Assembly (NCBI GenBank): GCA_947629795.1
Contig: CANRFC010000005.1
Span: 56,398 to 120,397, forward strand
Origin: an uncultured Oscillospiraceae bacterium
GTDB taxonomy: Bacteria; Bacillota; Clostridia; Oscillospirales; Oscillospiraceae
DNA length: 64,000 nucleotides
Reading direction: 5' to 3'
Notes under the pieces: generated by a model
Databases searched by the model: none
What the model was told of the DNA's origin: nothing
Seen by the model: the letters and a program-made list of their open reading frames with translations, nothing else
Made by a program: the position numbers and the translations under genes
Shown here: positions 25,356 to 34,553 of the stretch, piece after piece
How the letters are laid out: each line of letters begins with the position of its first letter
Position numbering within the stretch: position 1 is the first letter of the stretch

Positions 25356-26090
25356 TTACTGAATTTGGATGAGAACGGCGGTGACGTTGTCAGGCGCCCC
25401 CCGTTCCAGCGCGATATCCAGCATCCGCCGGCAGCAGGTCTCAGGCGATCCCCCGTGAAGGGTCTCATAGAGCAGTTCCTGGTCGGTGAGGGTGTTGGAC
25501 AGGCCGTCGGTACACAGGAGAAGGAACTCTCCCTCCCGCAGCTCCACCTCATACAGGTCGGTGCGGGCCTGCAGCTCCGAGCCCAGACACCGGGTGATCA
25601 GGTTCTTCTGGGGATGCTGCCGGGCCTCCTCGGGAGTGATCTCTCCCCGGTTCACCAGGTCCTCCACCAGGGAGTGGTCCCGGGTGAGCTTCACAATGCC
25701 CTCTCCCCCGATGCGGTAGCACCGGCTGTCGCCGATGTTCAGCACCGCAGCCTTTCTGTCACACACCACGGCGGCCACCATGGTGGTCCCCATGCCCCGG
25801 CATTCCGGGTCGTGGAGCGCCTTGTGGAAGACCGCCTCGTTGGCCTTTTCCGCCGCCTGGGAGAGGTGCTCACCGGGGGCGCTTCGAAGGTCCTCCGGCG
25901 TCAGTTCATCCACACAGGCAGAGGATACCTCCACTGCCAGGGCACTGGCCACATTTCCGGCCCGGGCCCCTCCCATTCCGTCGCAGACGATGGCCACCAC
26001 CAGGTCGTCACCCTCCGGCCTTAAGTAATAGGAATCCTGGTTCTGGGCACGGACCGCGCCCTTATCCGTTATTCCCCACGCTCGAATCAT
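25356..26090 (-). CDS. prpC: PP2C-type Ser/Thr protein phosphatase
   Basis: Dephosphorylates PrkC and its substrates. The 244-residue protein shows PP2C motifs with metal-binding Asp/Gly: GAVRAQNQDSY, VAIVCDGMGGARAGNVAS, MGTTMVAA, NIGDSRCYRI, LLCTDGLSNTL and APDNVTAVLI. It is cytosolic, with no helix. The ATG overlaps the rlmN stop by four bases, and prkC follows. Confidence 0.96.
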   Translation of the reverse strand: MIRAWGITDKGAVRAQNQDSYYLRPEGDDLVVAIVCDGMGGARAGNVASALAVEVSSACVDELTPEDLRSAPGEHLSQAAEKANEAVFHKALHDPECRGMGTTMVAAVVCDRKAAVLNIGDSRCYRIGGEGIVKLTRDHSLVEDLVNRGEITPEEARQHPQKNLITRCLGSELQARTDLYEVELREGEFLLLCTDGLSNTLTDQELLYETLHGGSPETCCRRMLDIALERGAPDNVTAVLIQIQ

Positions 26091-27112
26091 TCCGCTTCCT
26101 CCATTCGCTTGCGCCGCAGCTGCCCGCAGGACGCATCAATGTCGGACCCCAGTTTCCTCCGGACCGTGACGGTGACGCCCTGGTCCTCCAAACGCTTTTG
26201 AAACTCCTTTACCCGCCGGCTGGGCCTCAGCGGGCTCTCGGCCACGTTGTTCAGGGGGATGAGATTCACATGCCCCGGCGTCCCCTTCAGTCGCTTGGCC
26301 AGCAAGTCGGCCTGCCAGTCGGCGTCGTTCACACCGTCGATCATGGCGTACTCATAGGAGATGCGCCGACCGGTGATCTCAAAGTACCGGCGGCAGGTCT
26401 CAAAGAGCTTGTCCACTCCCACACTTTTGTTCACCGGCATGATCTGAGACCTAGTCTCGTCATCGGGGGCGTGGAGGGAGACTGACAGGGTCAATTGTAA
26501 CCGAAGAGCGGCCAGTTTGTCAATCTGTTCTACCAGCCCGCAGGTGGACAGAGAGATGTGCCGCATGCCGATATGCAGGCCCTCCGGGGAATTCACCAGC
26601 TCCAAAAAGCGCATCACCGTGTCAAAATTGTCCAGGGGCTCTCCAATGCCCATGAGGACGATGTTGGAGATCTCCAGCCCGGAATCCAGCTGGGTGAAGA
26701 GCACCTGGTCCAGCATCTCGGCGCTGGTCAGGTCCCGCACCTTGCCGCCGATGGTGGAGGCGCAGAACCGGCAGCCCATCCGGCAGCCCACCTGGCAGGA
26801 GATACACACAGTATTCCCATGATGATAGCGCATCAAAACCGTCTCCACGCAGTTGCCATCGGACAGCCGCCAGAGATACTTGACCGTGCCGTCCAGCTCA
26901 GATACCTGCTTGCGGTCCACCGTGGGCGGGGTCAGCGCACAGGTCTCCTTCAGCCGCTCCCGGAGGGCCTTGGACAGGTCGGTCATCTCGTCAAAGGACC
27001 GGGCACCCCGGTGGAGCCAGCGGAAGACCTGCCTGGCCCGGAAGGCGGGCTCTCCCCAGCCCTTCAAAAGGCCGGTCATCTCCGCCAGGTCCATGGATTT
27101 CAGGTCGATCAC
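26087..27112 (-). CDS. rlmN: 23S rRNA (adenine-2503-C2) methyltransferase
   Basis: Radical SAM enzyme that methylates A2503 of 23S rRNA and A37 of some tRNAs. The 341-residue protein has the iron-sulfur motif CRMGCRFCAS near residue 112. GIGEPLDNFD and the C-terminal DIDASCGQL carry the second conserved Cys. The length is standard. Both ends overlap neighbours by ATGA. Confidence 0.97.
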   Translation of the reverse strand: MIDLKSMDLAEMTGLLKGWGEPAFRARQVFRWLHRGARSFDEMTDLSKALRERLKETCALTPPTVDRKQVSELDGTVKYLWRLSDGNCVETVLMRYHHGNTVCISCQVGCRMGCRFCASTIGGKVRDLTSAEMLDQVLFTQLDSGLEISNIVLMGIGEPLDNFDTVMRFLELVNSPEGLHIGMRHISLSTCGLVEQIDKLAALRLQLTLSVSLHAPDDETRSQIMPVNKSVGVDKLFETCRRYFEITGRRISYEYAMIDGVNDADWQADLLAKRLKGTPGHVNLIPLNNVAESPLRPSRRVKEFQKRLEDQGVTVTVRRKLGSDIDASCGQLRRKRMEEAE

Positions 27113-28491
27113 GCGCTCACCTCCGGGGGCTCAAGCCCATATTTCTTCGCAAGCTCTCCCCTCGTCTCCTCGGAGAGGTCCCGCTCCAGCTTGGCAAAAA
27201 AGAATCCGTCCGTCCCGTCCCGATGGGGCCACAGGGTGACCTGGGAGCAGTCCTCTTCCCGGCCGGGAAGGAGAAAAGAGGCGGGGTGGAAGTCCCTGTG
27301 GGTCTCCAAAAACCGGGCTACCACGCCCCCGTTCTCTCGCTCCAAGAGGGTGCAGGTGGCGTAGAGGAGGGTCCCGCCGGGCTTTACATACCGGGAGACG
27401 TTCTCCAGGATGGCCAATTGCACCTGGGGCAGGCCCTCCAAGGGCTTGGGGTCCTTGTAGCGGATATCCGGCTTCTTGCGGATAATGCCCAGCCCCGAGC
27501 AGGGCACATCGGCCATCACCAGGTCGAATCTGTCCTCCAGGGCGGGGTCGAAGGTCTTGGCGTCCCGCACCTCCGCCGTCACATTGGACAGGCCCAGCCG
27601 GGCGGCTCCCTCCCGGATGAGCTTCACCTTGTTGGGGTGGATATCGCAGGAAAGGATATTCCCTTTACGCTCCATCTGGAGGGCAGCGGCAAAGGTCTTA
27701 CCGCCGGGGGCGGCACAGGCGTCCAAAACCTCCATCCCAGGCCGGGCTCCTGCGGCCAAAACCGCCAGCTTGGCGGCGGCATCCTGCACGTAAAACAGTC
27801 CCTCCCGGAAGGTGGTCAAGGTCTCCAAAGCCCCGGTATCTCTGAGTTCCAGGCAATTTTCCAGCCAGGGGTGAGGCGTGGCCGACACCCCGGCAGAGGA
27901 CAGTTCCCGCCGCAGCTCCTCTGCTGAGGTCTTCAAGGTATTTACCTGAGCTGCCGTGGGTGGCTGGGCATTGTCGGCGGCCAAAAGGGCCTCTACCTCA
28001 TGGGCAGGAAGTGTACGGGAAAATTCCTTTACAAGCCATTCCGGATGGCTGTATCGCACCGACAGCGCCTCCGGCTGGGGCAGCCCCTGGGCCTTGGCCC
28101 GCTCCACCGCACGGAGGACGGCATTGACCAGGCCGGCGGCTCCGGGGTTACGGCTGCGGCCCTTCACCAGGGAGACCGCCTCATTGACGGCGGCGTGGTT
28201 GGGGACGCGGTCCAGGAAAAGGAGCTGGTAGAGACCCAGGCGGAGGGAATTGCGTACGATGGGGTCCATTTTCTCCGTTTTTGTGGTGGAAAAACGGTCA
28301 ACATGCCAGTCCAGGAGCATTTTTTGCTGGAGAACGCCATAGGTGAGGCGGGAGCAGAGAGCGGCGTCGCGGACAGAGAGGTTTGCCTTCTTTTCCGCAT
28401 TTTTCAGGTAACTATCCGACCATGCGCCCTGTTTTTCGCAGGAAATCAGGCAATTCAGGGCAATTTCACGGGGGGGGGGAACGGCGGTCAC
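27109..28491 (-). CDS. rsmB: 16S rRNA (cytosine-967-C5) methyltransferase
   Basis: SAM-dependent methylation of C967. The 460-residue protein has an N-terminal NusB-like RNA-binding domain and a methyltransferase domain with DACAAPGGKTFAAA, VMADVPCSGLG and LLYATCTL (the two catalytic cysteines). The start is GTG at 28491, overlapping the fmt stop (GTGA), with AGGAG eight bases upstream. A run of ten C residues in codons 4-8 (PPP) directly follows the start, so any slip would shift the whole gene out of frame. Confidence 0.96.
   Translation of the reverse strand: MTAVPPPREIALNCLISCEKQGAWSDSYLKNAEKKANLSVRDAALCSRLTYGVLQQKMLLDWHVDRFSTTKTEKMDPIVRNSLRLGLYQLLFLDRVPNHAAVNEAVSLVKGRSRNPGAAGLVNAVLRAVERAKAQGLPQPEALSVRYSHPEWLVKEFSRTLPAHEVEALLAADNAQPPTAAQVNTLKTSAEELRRELSSAGVSATPHPWLENCLELRDTGALETLTTFREGLFYVQDAAAKLAVLAAGARPGMEVLDACAAPGGKTFAAALQMERKGNILSCDIHPNKVKLIREGAARLGLSNVTAEVRDAKTFDPALEDRFDLVMADVPCSGLGIIRKKPDIRYKDPKPLEGLPQVQLAILENVSRYVKPGGTLLYATCTLLERENGGVVARFLETHRDFHPASFLLPGREEDCSQVTLWPHRDGTDGFFFAKLERDLSEETRGELAKKYGLEPPEVSA
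28470..28479. repeat. Ten-base homopolymer (G on +, C in rsmB sense)
   Basis: Ten consecutive G on the plus strand, within codons 4-8 of rsmB. It is the longest mononucleotide run I noticed in a coding region here. It could be a slippage site or a sequencing-length ambiguity. Confidence 0.85.
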
Positions 28492-29411
28492 AGGGGTTCT
28501 CCTGTCCTGAGGGGGTGCCCGGAGAGGAAATCCCCCGCAGTCATGGGCTTTTTGCCGTCCGGCTGGAGCTCTAAAATGCGCAGAGAGCCCTCTCCACAGG
28601 CCGCCAAAATGCCGTTTTTACCCCCCTCCAAAAGAACTCCAGGGGTCCCCTTTCTGTCCTCTACCGCCGTCTTCAGGATCTTACAGCGGACCCCTTTGAT
28701 CTGGGCGGTGGCGGAGGGCCAGGGGGTCAGCCCCCGGACCTGGTCGTGGAGCTGTTGGGCACTCCGGGTCCAGTCCAGGGGGGAGAGCTCCTTGGAAAGC
28801 ATGGGGGCCAGGGTGACCTGGCTCTCATCCTGGACCGTGCGGGAGGCGGTGCCCGCCTCCAGGGCGGCCACGGTGTCCACCAGCAGCCCGGCACCCAGGA
28901 TGGCCAGCCGGCGGGTGAGCTCCGGGGCGGTCTCGTCAGGGCCGATAGCAGTTTTTTCCTGGGAAATAATGTCACCGGAGTCCAAGCCGGCGGCCATATG
29001 CATGATGGTGACGCCGGTCTCCTTGTCTCCGTTGAGGATGGCCCAGTTGATGGGGGCTGCGCCCCGGTATTTGGGCAGCAAGGACGAGTGGACATTGATG
29101 CAGCCCAGCCGGGGAGCGTCCAGGATATCCTGGGGCAGGATGCGGCCATAGGCCGCCACCACGATGAGGTCGGGCGCCAGGGCCCGGATCTGGGCCAGGG
29201 CCGTGCCGTCCCGCAGCTTCACCGGCTGAAAGACCGGGATGTGATGTGACAGGGCACATTCCTTTACAGGCGGCGGCTGGAGCTGGTTCTGGTGCCGCCC
29301 CACCGGCTTATCCGGCTGGCAGAAGGCTCCGCACAGCTCATGGCCGGCGGCCACCAGGGACTCCAGGGAGGGCACGGCGAACTCCGGCGTACCCATGAAC
29401 AAGATGCGCAC
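28488..29411 (-). CDS. fmt: Methionyl-tRNA formyltransferase
   Basis: Formylates initiator Met-tRNA. The 307-residue protein has ILFMGTPEFAVPSLE at the start and the catalytic/folate stretch CINVHSSLLPKYRGAAPINWAI near residue 105. The C-terminal OB-like RNA-binding domain is intact. It starts three bases after the def stop, so formylation and deformylation genes are cotranscribed. Confidence 0.97.
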   Translation of the reverse strand: MRILFMGTPEFAVPSLESLVAAGHELCGAFCQPDKPVGRHQNQLQPPPVKECALSHHIPVFQPVKLRDGTALAQIRALAPDLIVVAAYGRILPQDILDAPRLGCINVHSSLLPKYRGAAPINWAILNGDKETGVTIMHMAAGLDSGDIISQEKTAIGPDETAPELTRRLAILGAGLLVDTVAALEAGTASRTVQDESQVTLAPMLSKELSPLDWTRSAQQLHDQVRGLTPWPSATAQIKGVRCKILKTAVEDRKGTPGVLLEGGKNGILAACGEGSLRILELQPDGKKPMTAGDFLSGHPLRTGEPL

Positions 29412-29413
29412 CC

Positions 29414-29926
29414 TTACCGCCTCTTTTCCTTCTTTTTTTGCTCATCCTGCGCCAGGAGCTCTTCCAGCTCGTCGTTGGAGTAGAGCTTGTCCACATGCTC
29501 GGAGAACACGTGGCCGTCCAGATGCTCCAGCTCGTGACAGAAGCACCGGGCGACGATCTCCTCACCGGTGGCCTCAAACCACTGGCCGTAGCGGTCCTGG
29601 GCCTTCACGGTGACCTTCATGGGCCGCTTGACAAAGCCCCACTGGCCGGGCAGAGACAGGCAGCCCTCCAGGCCGTCCTGCTCCCCCTCCTGGGCGATGA
29701 TCTCGGGATTGATGAGCTCCAGCATATTGTCCTCGGCGTCCACGACCACCACCGCCCGGCGAAGGATGCCCACCTGGGGGGCGGCCAGGCCGGCCCCGTT
29801 GGCCTGGGCCAGGGTCTGCCGCAAATCGTCCATGAGCATGCCCAGCTTCTCGTCAAATCGGGTCACGGGATGGCACTTTTTGTGCAGGGCCGGGTCTTTG
29901 TCAGTCAGGATCTCTCGAATAGCCAT
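29414..29926 (-). CDS. def: Peptide deformylase
   Basis: Removes the N-formyl group from nascent proteins using a metal ion. The 170-residue protein carries the three family motifs: GAGLAAPQVG near residue 43, EGCLSLPG (metal Cys) and HELEHLDG (metal His pair, catalytic Glu). ATG at 29926 has AAGGAGG eight bases upstream; this ribosome site overlaps the priA stop codon. The track ORF, extended 88 codons upstream, is a shadow of priA. Confidence 0.97.
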   Translation of the reverse strand: MAIREILTDKDPALHKKCHPVTRFDEKLGMLMDDLRQTLAQANGAGLAAPQVGILRRAVVVVDAEDNMLELINPEIIAQEGEQDGLEGCLSLPGQWGFVKRPMKVTVKAQDRYGQWFEATGEEIVARCFCHELEHLDGHVFSEHVDKLYSNDELEELLAQDEQKKKEKRR

Positions 29927-29937
29927 GGGTTTCCTCC

Positions 29938-32412
29938 TTAGTTCATGGGGTCTACGTCGGCGGTGACCGAAACGCCCCTGTTCTTTGGGTCGGCCTGGGC
30001 ACAGCGCACCAGGTGGGCCACCAGTTCCCGCATGGGTCGGCTGTTCTCCGCCGTGAGGGTCAGGCGGTAGCGGTAGCGGTTGTTGACCTTGGCGATGGCG
30101 GCGGGGGCGGGGCCCAGCACCTGGCAGCCAAGGCTCCGGTAGGCAGGCAGGTCCAGCCACTGGCGGAGACTGTCCCGCAGAAAGGCGCACACCCGCAGGA
30201 CCTGCCGTTCCTCCGTCCCGGAGACCGTGACCACGAAAATATTCTGGAAAGGGGGACAGGAACGTACACTTCTCAGGCTGATCTCCTGTTCATAGAAGCG
30301 GTCATAGTCCTGGCCGGCGGCGGTGGTGATGACGTCGTTGTCCGGGGTATAGGTCTGGATGATGGCCCGACCGGTCTTGCTCCCCCGGCCGGCCCGGCCC
30401 ACCACCTGGGTGATGAGAGAGAAGGTCCGCTCCCCTGCCCGGTAGTCATCCACATAGAGGCCCTGGTCGGCGGAGAGCACCCCCACCAGGGTGACATTCT
30501 CGAAATCCAGGCCCTTGGCCACCATCTGGGTGCCCACCAGGATGGGGATCTTCTCCTCCCGGAAACGGGTGAGGAGCTTTTCGTGGGACTCCTTGGCGGT
30601 GGTGGTGTCGGCGTCCATGCGCAGGATCTCCTCGCCGGGAAAGAGCTCACGCAGGGTCTCCTCCACCTTCTGGGTCCCCGCGCCCACAAACTCCAGGCTC
30701 CCGCCGCACACCGGGCAGAAGTCGGGCAGGGCCTGGGAATAGCCGCAGTGGTGGCACATGAGCCGGTGGTTGGCCGAGTGGTAGGTCAGATAGGCTGAGC
30801 ACCGGGGGCAGGTGGGGGTCTGACCGCAGGAGGTACAGGTCACCATCCGGTTGGCCCCCCGGCGGTTGAGAAAGAGGATGCTCTGCTCCCCCCGCTCCAG
30901 ATTCTCCTCCAGGGCCTGCCGCAGAGGGCCGCTGATGGGGGAGACATTTCCGGCTCTGAGCTCCTGCTTCATGTCCACAAGAAAGACCTGGGGCAGAGCC
31001 TTGGCGTTGTAGCGATGGGAGAGGGTGAAGAGGTGATAGTCCCCCCGCTTGGCATGGTACATGGTCTCCACCGAAGGGGTGGCAGAGCCCAGGACCAGCA
31101 GGGCGCCGTTCCTCTGAGCCCGGTATTTGGCCACGTCCCTGGCGTGATAGCGGGGAACGTTTTCCGATTTGTAGCTCCCCTCCTGCTCCTCATCCAGGAT
31201 GATGAGCCCCAGGTCATGCAAGGGAGCAAAGACGGCGGAGCGGGTGCCGATGACCACCTTGGCCTTCCCTTGCCTGGCCCGCTTCCACTCGTCGTACCGC
31301 TCCCCAGAGGACAGGGAGCTGTGGAGCACCGCCACCTGCTCGCCGAAGTGGGCGGTGAAGATGGCCAGGAGCTGGGGGGTAAGGGCGATCTCAGGCACCA
31401 GGGTCAGGGCGGTCCTGCCCCGCTTCAGCGTCTCCTGGATGAGCCGGAGATAGACCTGGGTCTTACCGCTGCCGGTGACGCCGTAGAGAAGGGCGGCCTC
31501 GCTCCGGCCGGATCCGGCCAGGGCATTGAGCCCCTCGAAGGCCCGCTGCTGTTCGGCATTGAGAACAATGGGGCCTGCCGGCTCCACCTGCTCCGGCGGC
31601 GCGCGGCGGAAGACCTCCCGCTGGGTCATCTGGATGAGACCGCTGCGCTCCAGAGAGCGGAGGGTGGCATTGGAGGCGCCGGTAAAGTAACAGACCTCTT
31701 TGGCCCCCGCTTCGCCCACACCGGCCAGGAGCTCCACCACAGCGTAACGCAAGGGGCCGGTCTTTCGCTTGGGACGGACGTGGGCCAGGGCCTCCTCGGG
31801 AGGGATGGCCAGAGAGACCACCTTTTCGGTCTTATCCCCGATCCCCCGTTCCGCGCTGGTCTCCAGGGTCAGGATCCCCTTGGAGATGAGGGAGCGCAGG
31901 GCGGGGCCCGGGTCCTTGGTCTGGAATGCCTCCCGGATGACGCCTGCCTCCAGGCCGGCTTGCCGGCCGGAGACCAGCTCCACCACCTGACGTTCCTTTT
32001 CCGATTTTCCCGCAGCGGCCAGGGCGGTTTCCTTGTCCACGCCGTCGGCCAGGCGGTAGCAGTCCTGGAGGGCATAGTAAAGTCCGGAGGGAAGCATGGC
32101 CCGGGCGGCGTCGTACACCGTGCAGAACCACCGCTCCCGGACCCACAGGGCCAGGCGGATGCCCTCGGCATCCAGTACGGGTTCCTCGTCCAGGCGGGTG
32201 AGGATGGACTTCAGGGGCTTGTCCGGCAAGGACACGCCCTCCTCCACCGCCAGTACAAGGCCCTCCACCCGGCGGTTCCCGGAGCCGAAGGGCACGATGA
32301 CCCGCACGCCGGGGACAAGGCCGGCGAGCTCCTCCGGGATCAGGTAGTCGTAGGGCCGGTCAATGGCAAGGGTGGCCGCCGACAGGGCGATCTTGGCTAT
32401 GGAAACTGGCAA
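29938..32412 (-). CDS. priA: Primosomal replication restart helicase PriA
   Basis: Reloads the replisome at broken forks. The 824-residue protein has the N-terminal DNA-binding domain and the helicase core: GVTGSGKTQVYLRLI, LDEEQEGSYK (DEEH-type box) and the later VVGRAGRGSKTGRAIIQT. Between core halves is the Zn-binding cluster CTSCGQTPTCPRCSAYL...CHHCGYSQALPDFCPVCGG. Length is normal. It follows rpoZ across a hairpin and precedes def. Confidence 0.97.
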   Translation of the reverse strand: MPVSIAKIALSAATLAIDRPYDYLIPEELAGLVPGVRVIVPFGSGNRRVEGLVLAVEEGVSLPDKPLKSILTRLDEEPVLDAEGIRLALWVRERWFCTVYDAARAMLPSGLYYALQDCYRLADGVDKETALAAAGKSEKERQVVELVSGRQAGLEAGVIREAFQTKDPGPALRSLISKGILTLETSAERGIGDKTEKVVSLAIPPEEALAHVRPKRKTGPLRYAVVELLAGVGEAGAKEVCYFTGASNATLRSLERSGLIQMTQREVFRRAPPEQVEPAGPIVLNAEQQRAFEGLNALAGSGRSEAALLYGVTGSGKTQVYLRLIQETLKRGRTALTLVPEIALTPQLLAIFTAHFGEQVAVLHSSLSSGERYDEWKRARQGKAKVVIGTRSAVFAPLHDLGLIILDEEQEGSYKSENVPRYHARDVAKYRAQRNGALLVLGSATPSVETMYHAKRGDYHLFTLSHRYNAKALPQVFLVDMKQELRAGNVSPISGPLRQALEENLERGEQSILFLNRRGANRMVTCTSCGQTPTCPRCSAYLTYHSANHRLMCHHCGYSQALPDFCPVCGGSLEFVGAGTQKVEETLRELFPGEEILRMDADTTTAKESHEKLLTRFREEKIPILVGTQMVAKGLDFENVTLVGVLSADQGLYVDDYRAGERTFSLITQVVGRAGRGSKTGRAIIQTYTPDNDVITTAAGQDYDRFYEQEISLRSVRSCPPFQNIFVVTVSGTEERQVLRVCAFLRDSLRQWLDLPAYRSLGCQVLGPAPAAIAKVNNRYRYRLTLTAENSRPMRELVAHLVRCAQADPKNRGVSVTADVDPMN

Positions 32413-32435
32413 CGGCGCACCTCCTTACTTGGCGG

Positions 32436-32476
32436 AAAAGGCAAGCGCTGGGGCTCTTCCCCGCCGCTTGCCTTTC
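32436..32476 (-). terminator. Hairpin between rpoZ and priA (weak terminator or processing site)
   Basis: AAAGGCAAGCG pairs with CGCTTGCCTTT around a GC-rich loop. The downstream T-run on the minus strand is only four bases, so partial termination is likely. Confidence 0.55.
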
Positions 32477-32481
32477 TCTTT

Positions 32482-32685
32482 TTACAGGGTCTCTTCTTCC
32501 GAGGGGGCTACCTCGCCCTGGGCCACTTCCTTCAGGGCCAGGGTCACCGGCTTCTCCTCCAGGGGATACCCCTCATCCTCCGCCTGGCTGGAGATCTGGC
32601 GGGCCCGGTGGGCCACCACGTTTACCAGCATATAGCGGCTGGGCACCTCTTTCAAGAGGGCGTAGATCGACGGCTGCAGCATCAT
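32482..32685 (-). CDS. rpoZ: DNA-directed RNA polymerase omega subunit
   Basis: Small assembly subunit of RNA polymerase. The 67-residue protein has the family pattern YMLVNVVAHRARQISSQAEDEG and a C-terminal EKPVTLALKEVAQG. GGAAGGAG lies upstream of the ATG pair. Position directly after gmk is the conserved Bacillota order. Confidence 0.93.
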   Translation of the reverse strand: MMLQPSIYALLKEVPSRYMLVNVVAHRARQISSQAEDEGYPLEEKPVTLALKEVAQGEVAPSEEETL

Positions 32686-32691
32686 GGGACA

Positions 32692-33300
32692 TCAAACTCC
32701 TTCCATCAGGTTCTCGCGATATTTTGTTCTGCATCCCTCGGCGGTGAGAATGGCCTGAATTTCAGCCACAGCCTGGGACACCTTGTCGTTGATGACCAAA
32801 TAGTCATAGTTGGGGATCTGCCGGCACTCCAGAAGGGCCTGGTTCAGCCGGCCCTCGATGACAGCTTCATCGTCAGTATGGCGGCCGTGGAGACGGCGGG
32901 AGAGCTCCTCAAAGGAGGGGGGGCTGATAAAGATGAGCACCGCGTCGGGGCACTTGGCGCGGACCTTGGCCGCGCCCTGGACCTCGATCTCCAGCAAAAC
33001 GTCTACGCCGGCGTCCAGCTTGTCCTGGATGATCTTCAGGGAAGTGCCGTAGTAATTGTCTACGTACTGGGCGTACTCCAGAAACTCGTCCCGGGCGATC
33101 ATGGCCTCGAAGGTCGCCCGGTCGGTGAAGTTGTAGCTCACGCCGTCCTCCTCCCCTACCCGGGGCTTCCGGGTGGTAAAGGAGACCGAGAAATAGATGT
33201 CAGGCCGCTCGCTGAGCAGCTCGGAGATCACGGTGCTCTTCCCCACTCCCGAGGGACCGGAGAGCACGATGAGCTGGCCCTTCTGTCTCTTCTGCGTCAC
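32692..33300 (-). CDS. gmk: Guanylate kinase
   Basis: Converts GMP to GDP. The 202-residue protein has the P-loop [16 protein letters not shown], the GMP-binding [21 protein letters not shown], and [13 protein letters not shown]. Its ATG overlaps the remA stop by four bases. Confidence 0.97.
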   Translation of the reverse strand: MTQKRQKGQLIVLSGPSGVGKSTVISELLSERPDIYFSVSFTTRKPRVGEEDGVSYNFTDRATFEAMIARDEFLEYAQYVDNYYGTSLKIIQDKLDAGVDVLLEIEVQGAAKVRAKCPDAVLIFISPPSFEELSRRLHGRHTDDEAVIEGRLNQALLECRQIPNYDYLVINDKVSQAVAEIQAILTAEGCRTKYRENLMEGV

Positions 33301-33563
33301 GCTTCTTCCTCCTCTTCCCCGTCTGTGTCTCTGTTGTTGGCCCTGGCAGCCACGGTCTCGGGCTGGAGGGCGGAGAGGATGATGTGATCGGAGTCCATGA
33401 TGAGCACGGCACGGGTCCGACGGCCGTAGGTGGCGTCGATGAGGGTCCCGCCCTCTCTGGCCTCCTGGATCATCCGCTTGATGGGGGCGGAATCCGGACC
33501 TACGATGGCCACCAGGCGCCCGGCTGAGACCATGTTTCCAAAGCCTACGTTGATCAGTTTCAT
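33297..33563 (-). CDS. remA: DUF370 regulator RemA-like
   Basis: The 88-residue protein begins [30 protein letters not shown], matching RemA/DUF370, which in Bacillus subtilis binds DNA and activates biofilm matrix genes. An acidic tail (DGEEEEEA) is added. The ATG at 33563 is chosen over the track ORF (231 aa), whose upstream part is out-of-frame yicC. It sits between yicC and gmk, the usual clostridial order; in species without matrix genes the targets are unclear. Confidence 0.92.
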   Translation of the reverse strand: MKLINVGFGNMVSAGRLVAIVGPDSAPIKRMIQEAREGGTLIDATYGRRTRAVLIMDSDHIILSALQPETVAARANNRDTDGEEEEEA

Positions 33564-33585
33564 CTTCCTGCCCCTCCCTTCCGGG

Positions 33586-34494
33586 TCATTCGATGTTCTG
33601 GATCTGCTCCCGGATCTTCTCGATCTCAGCCTTGATGTCCACCACGATCTTAGAGGTGTCCACGTCGTTGCACTTGGAGCCGATGGTGTTGGCCTCCCGA
33701 TTGAACTCCTGGATGAGGAAGTCCAGCTTCCGGCCGATGGCACCGCCGGCGGCGAACATCTCCCGGAGCTGGGCGATGTGGCTGCGCAGGCGGACGGTCT
33801 CCTCGTCCACCGCCACCTTGTCGGCGTAGATGGCAGTCTCGGTGAGGATGCGGCTCTCGTCGATCTGGGTGTTTCCAAGGATCTCCTGGAGCTTGGCGGT
33901 AAGGCGGGCACGGTAGTCGGCCACGATGCCGGGGGAAAGTTCCTCCACACGGCCCACCAGGTTCTCGATGGTCTCACACCGGGAGAGCACATCCTGGGAG
34001 AGCTTTTCCCCCTCCCGCTCCCGCATGGCGTTAAAGTCGGTGAGAGCGGCGTCCAAAGCGGTCAGGAGCAGCGCCTTGACCGCCTCGGGGTCTTCCTCCT
34101 TCTTCTCCACGGCAAGCACATCGGGAAAACGGGCAATCAGATAGAGCTGGGCCATCATATTTGGGGTCGATCCCATGGCCAGTGCGTCCCCCAGCTCCAG
34201 CTGATCGGCCATAAGACGCAGGGCGTCCTTATAGGCGGCCGCCAGGGGCTCATTCACCGTGACGGTCATGTCATCGCCGGCGGTGTGAGCCACGTTGACG
34301 AAGACATCCAGCTTGCCCCGGCTCACCCGGGCCTGGATGGCCTTTTTGATGGCGTCCTCGGCAAAGAGGTAGGCCCGGGGCATCTTCACCGTGGTATCCA
34401 GGTAACGGTTATTCACCGCCCGCAGTTCCAGGGTGACGGTGAGCCCGTCCGCCGCAGCCTCTCCCCGGCCATAGCCGGTCATGCTCTTGATCAC
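33586..34494 (-). CDS. yicC: YicC-family endoribonuclease-like protein
   Basis: The 302-residue protein begins (V)[13 protein letters not shown], the YicC signature, and ends with [17 protein letters not shown]. The family is linked to RNA turnover and stationary-phase survival. GTG at 34494 is chosen because all homologues start right before [16 protein letters not shown] stands upstream. The 34 codons further upstream in the track ORF cover the promoter. First gene of the long operon ending in rsgA. Confidence 0.94.
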   Translation of the reverse strand: MIKSMTGYGRGEAAADGLTVTLELRAVNNRYLDTTVKMPRAYLFAEDAIKKAIQARVSRGKLDVFVNVAHTAGDDMTVTVNEPLAAAYKDALRLMADQLELGDALAMGSTPNMMAQLYLIARFPDVLAVEKKEEDPEAVKALLLTALDAALTDFNAMREREGEKLSQDVLSRCETIENLVGRVEELSPGIVADYRARLTAKLQEILGNTQIDESRILTETAIYADKVAVDEETVRLRSHIAQLREMFAAGGAIGRKLDFLIQEFNREANTIGSKCNDVDTSKIVVDIKAEIEKIREQIQNIE

Positions 34495-34521
34495 TGACGT
34501 CTCATTCCTTCCAAACGTGAT

Positions 34522-34550
34522 ATTATAACACCTTTTAAGGGATTTGAAAA
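34522..34550 (-). promoter_or_regulatory. Promoter of the yicC-remA-gmk-rpoZ-priA operon
   Basis: Minus strand TTTTCA, 17 bases, and TGTTATAAT (extended, perfect -10), 28 bp upstream of the yicC start. Confidence 0.75.
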
Positions 34551-34553
34551 GGC

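Noticed and set aside
31015-33387. 790-codon plus-strand ORF opposite priA, rpoZ and gmk
   Set aside because: Runs through three well-supported genes and their junctions; a composition artefact.
33297-33992. 231-codon form of remA
   Set aside because: Upstream part is an out-of-frame reading of yicC; DUF370 proteins start at [10 protein letters not shown].
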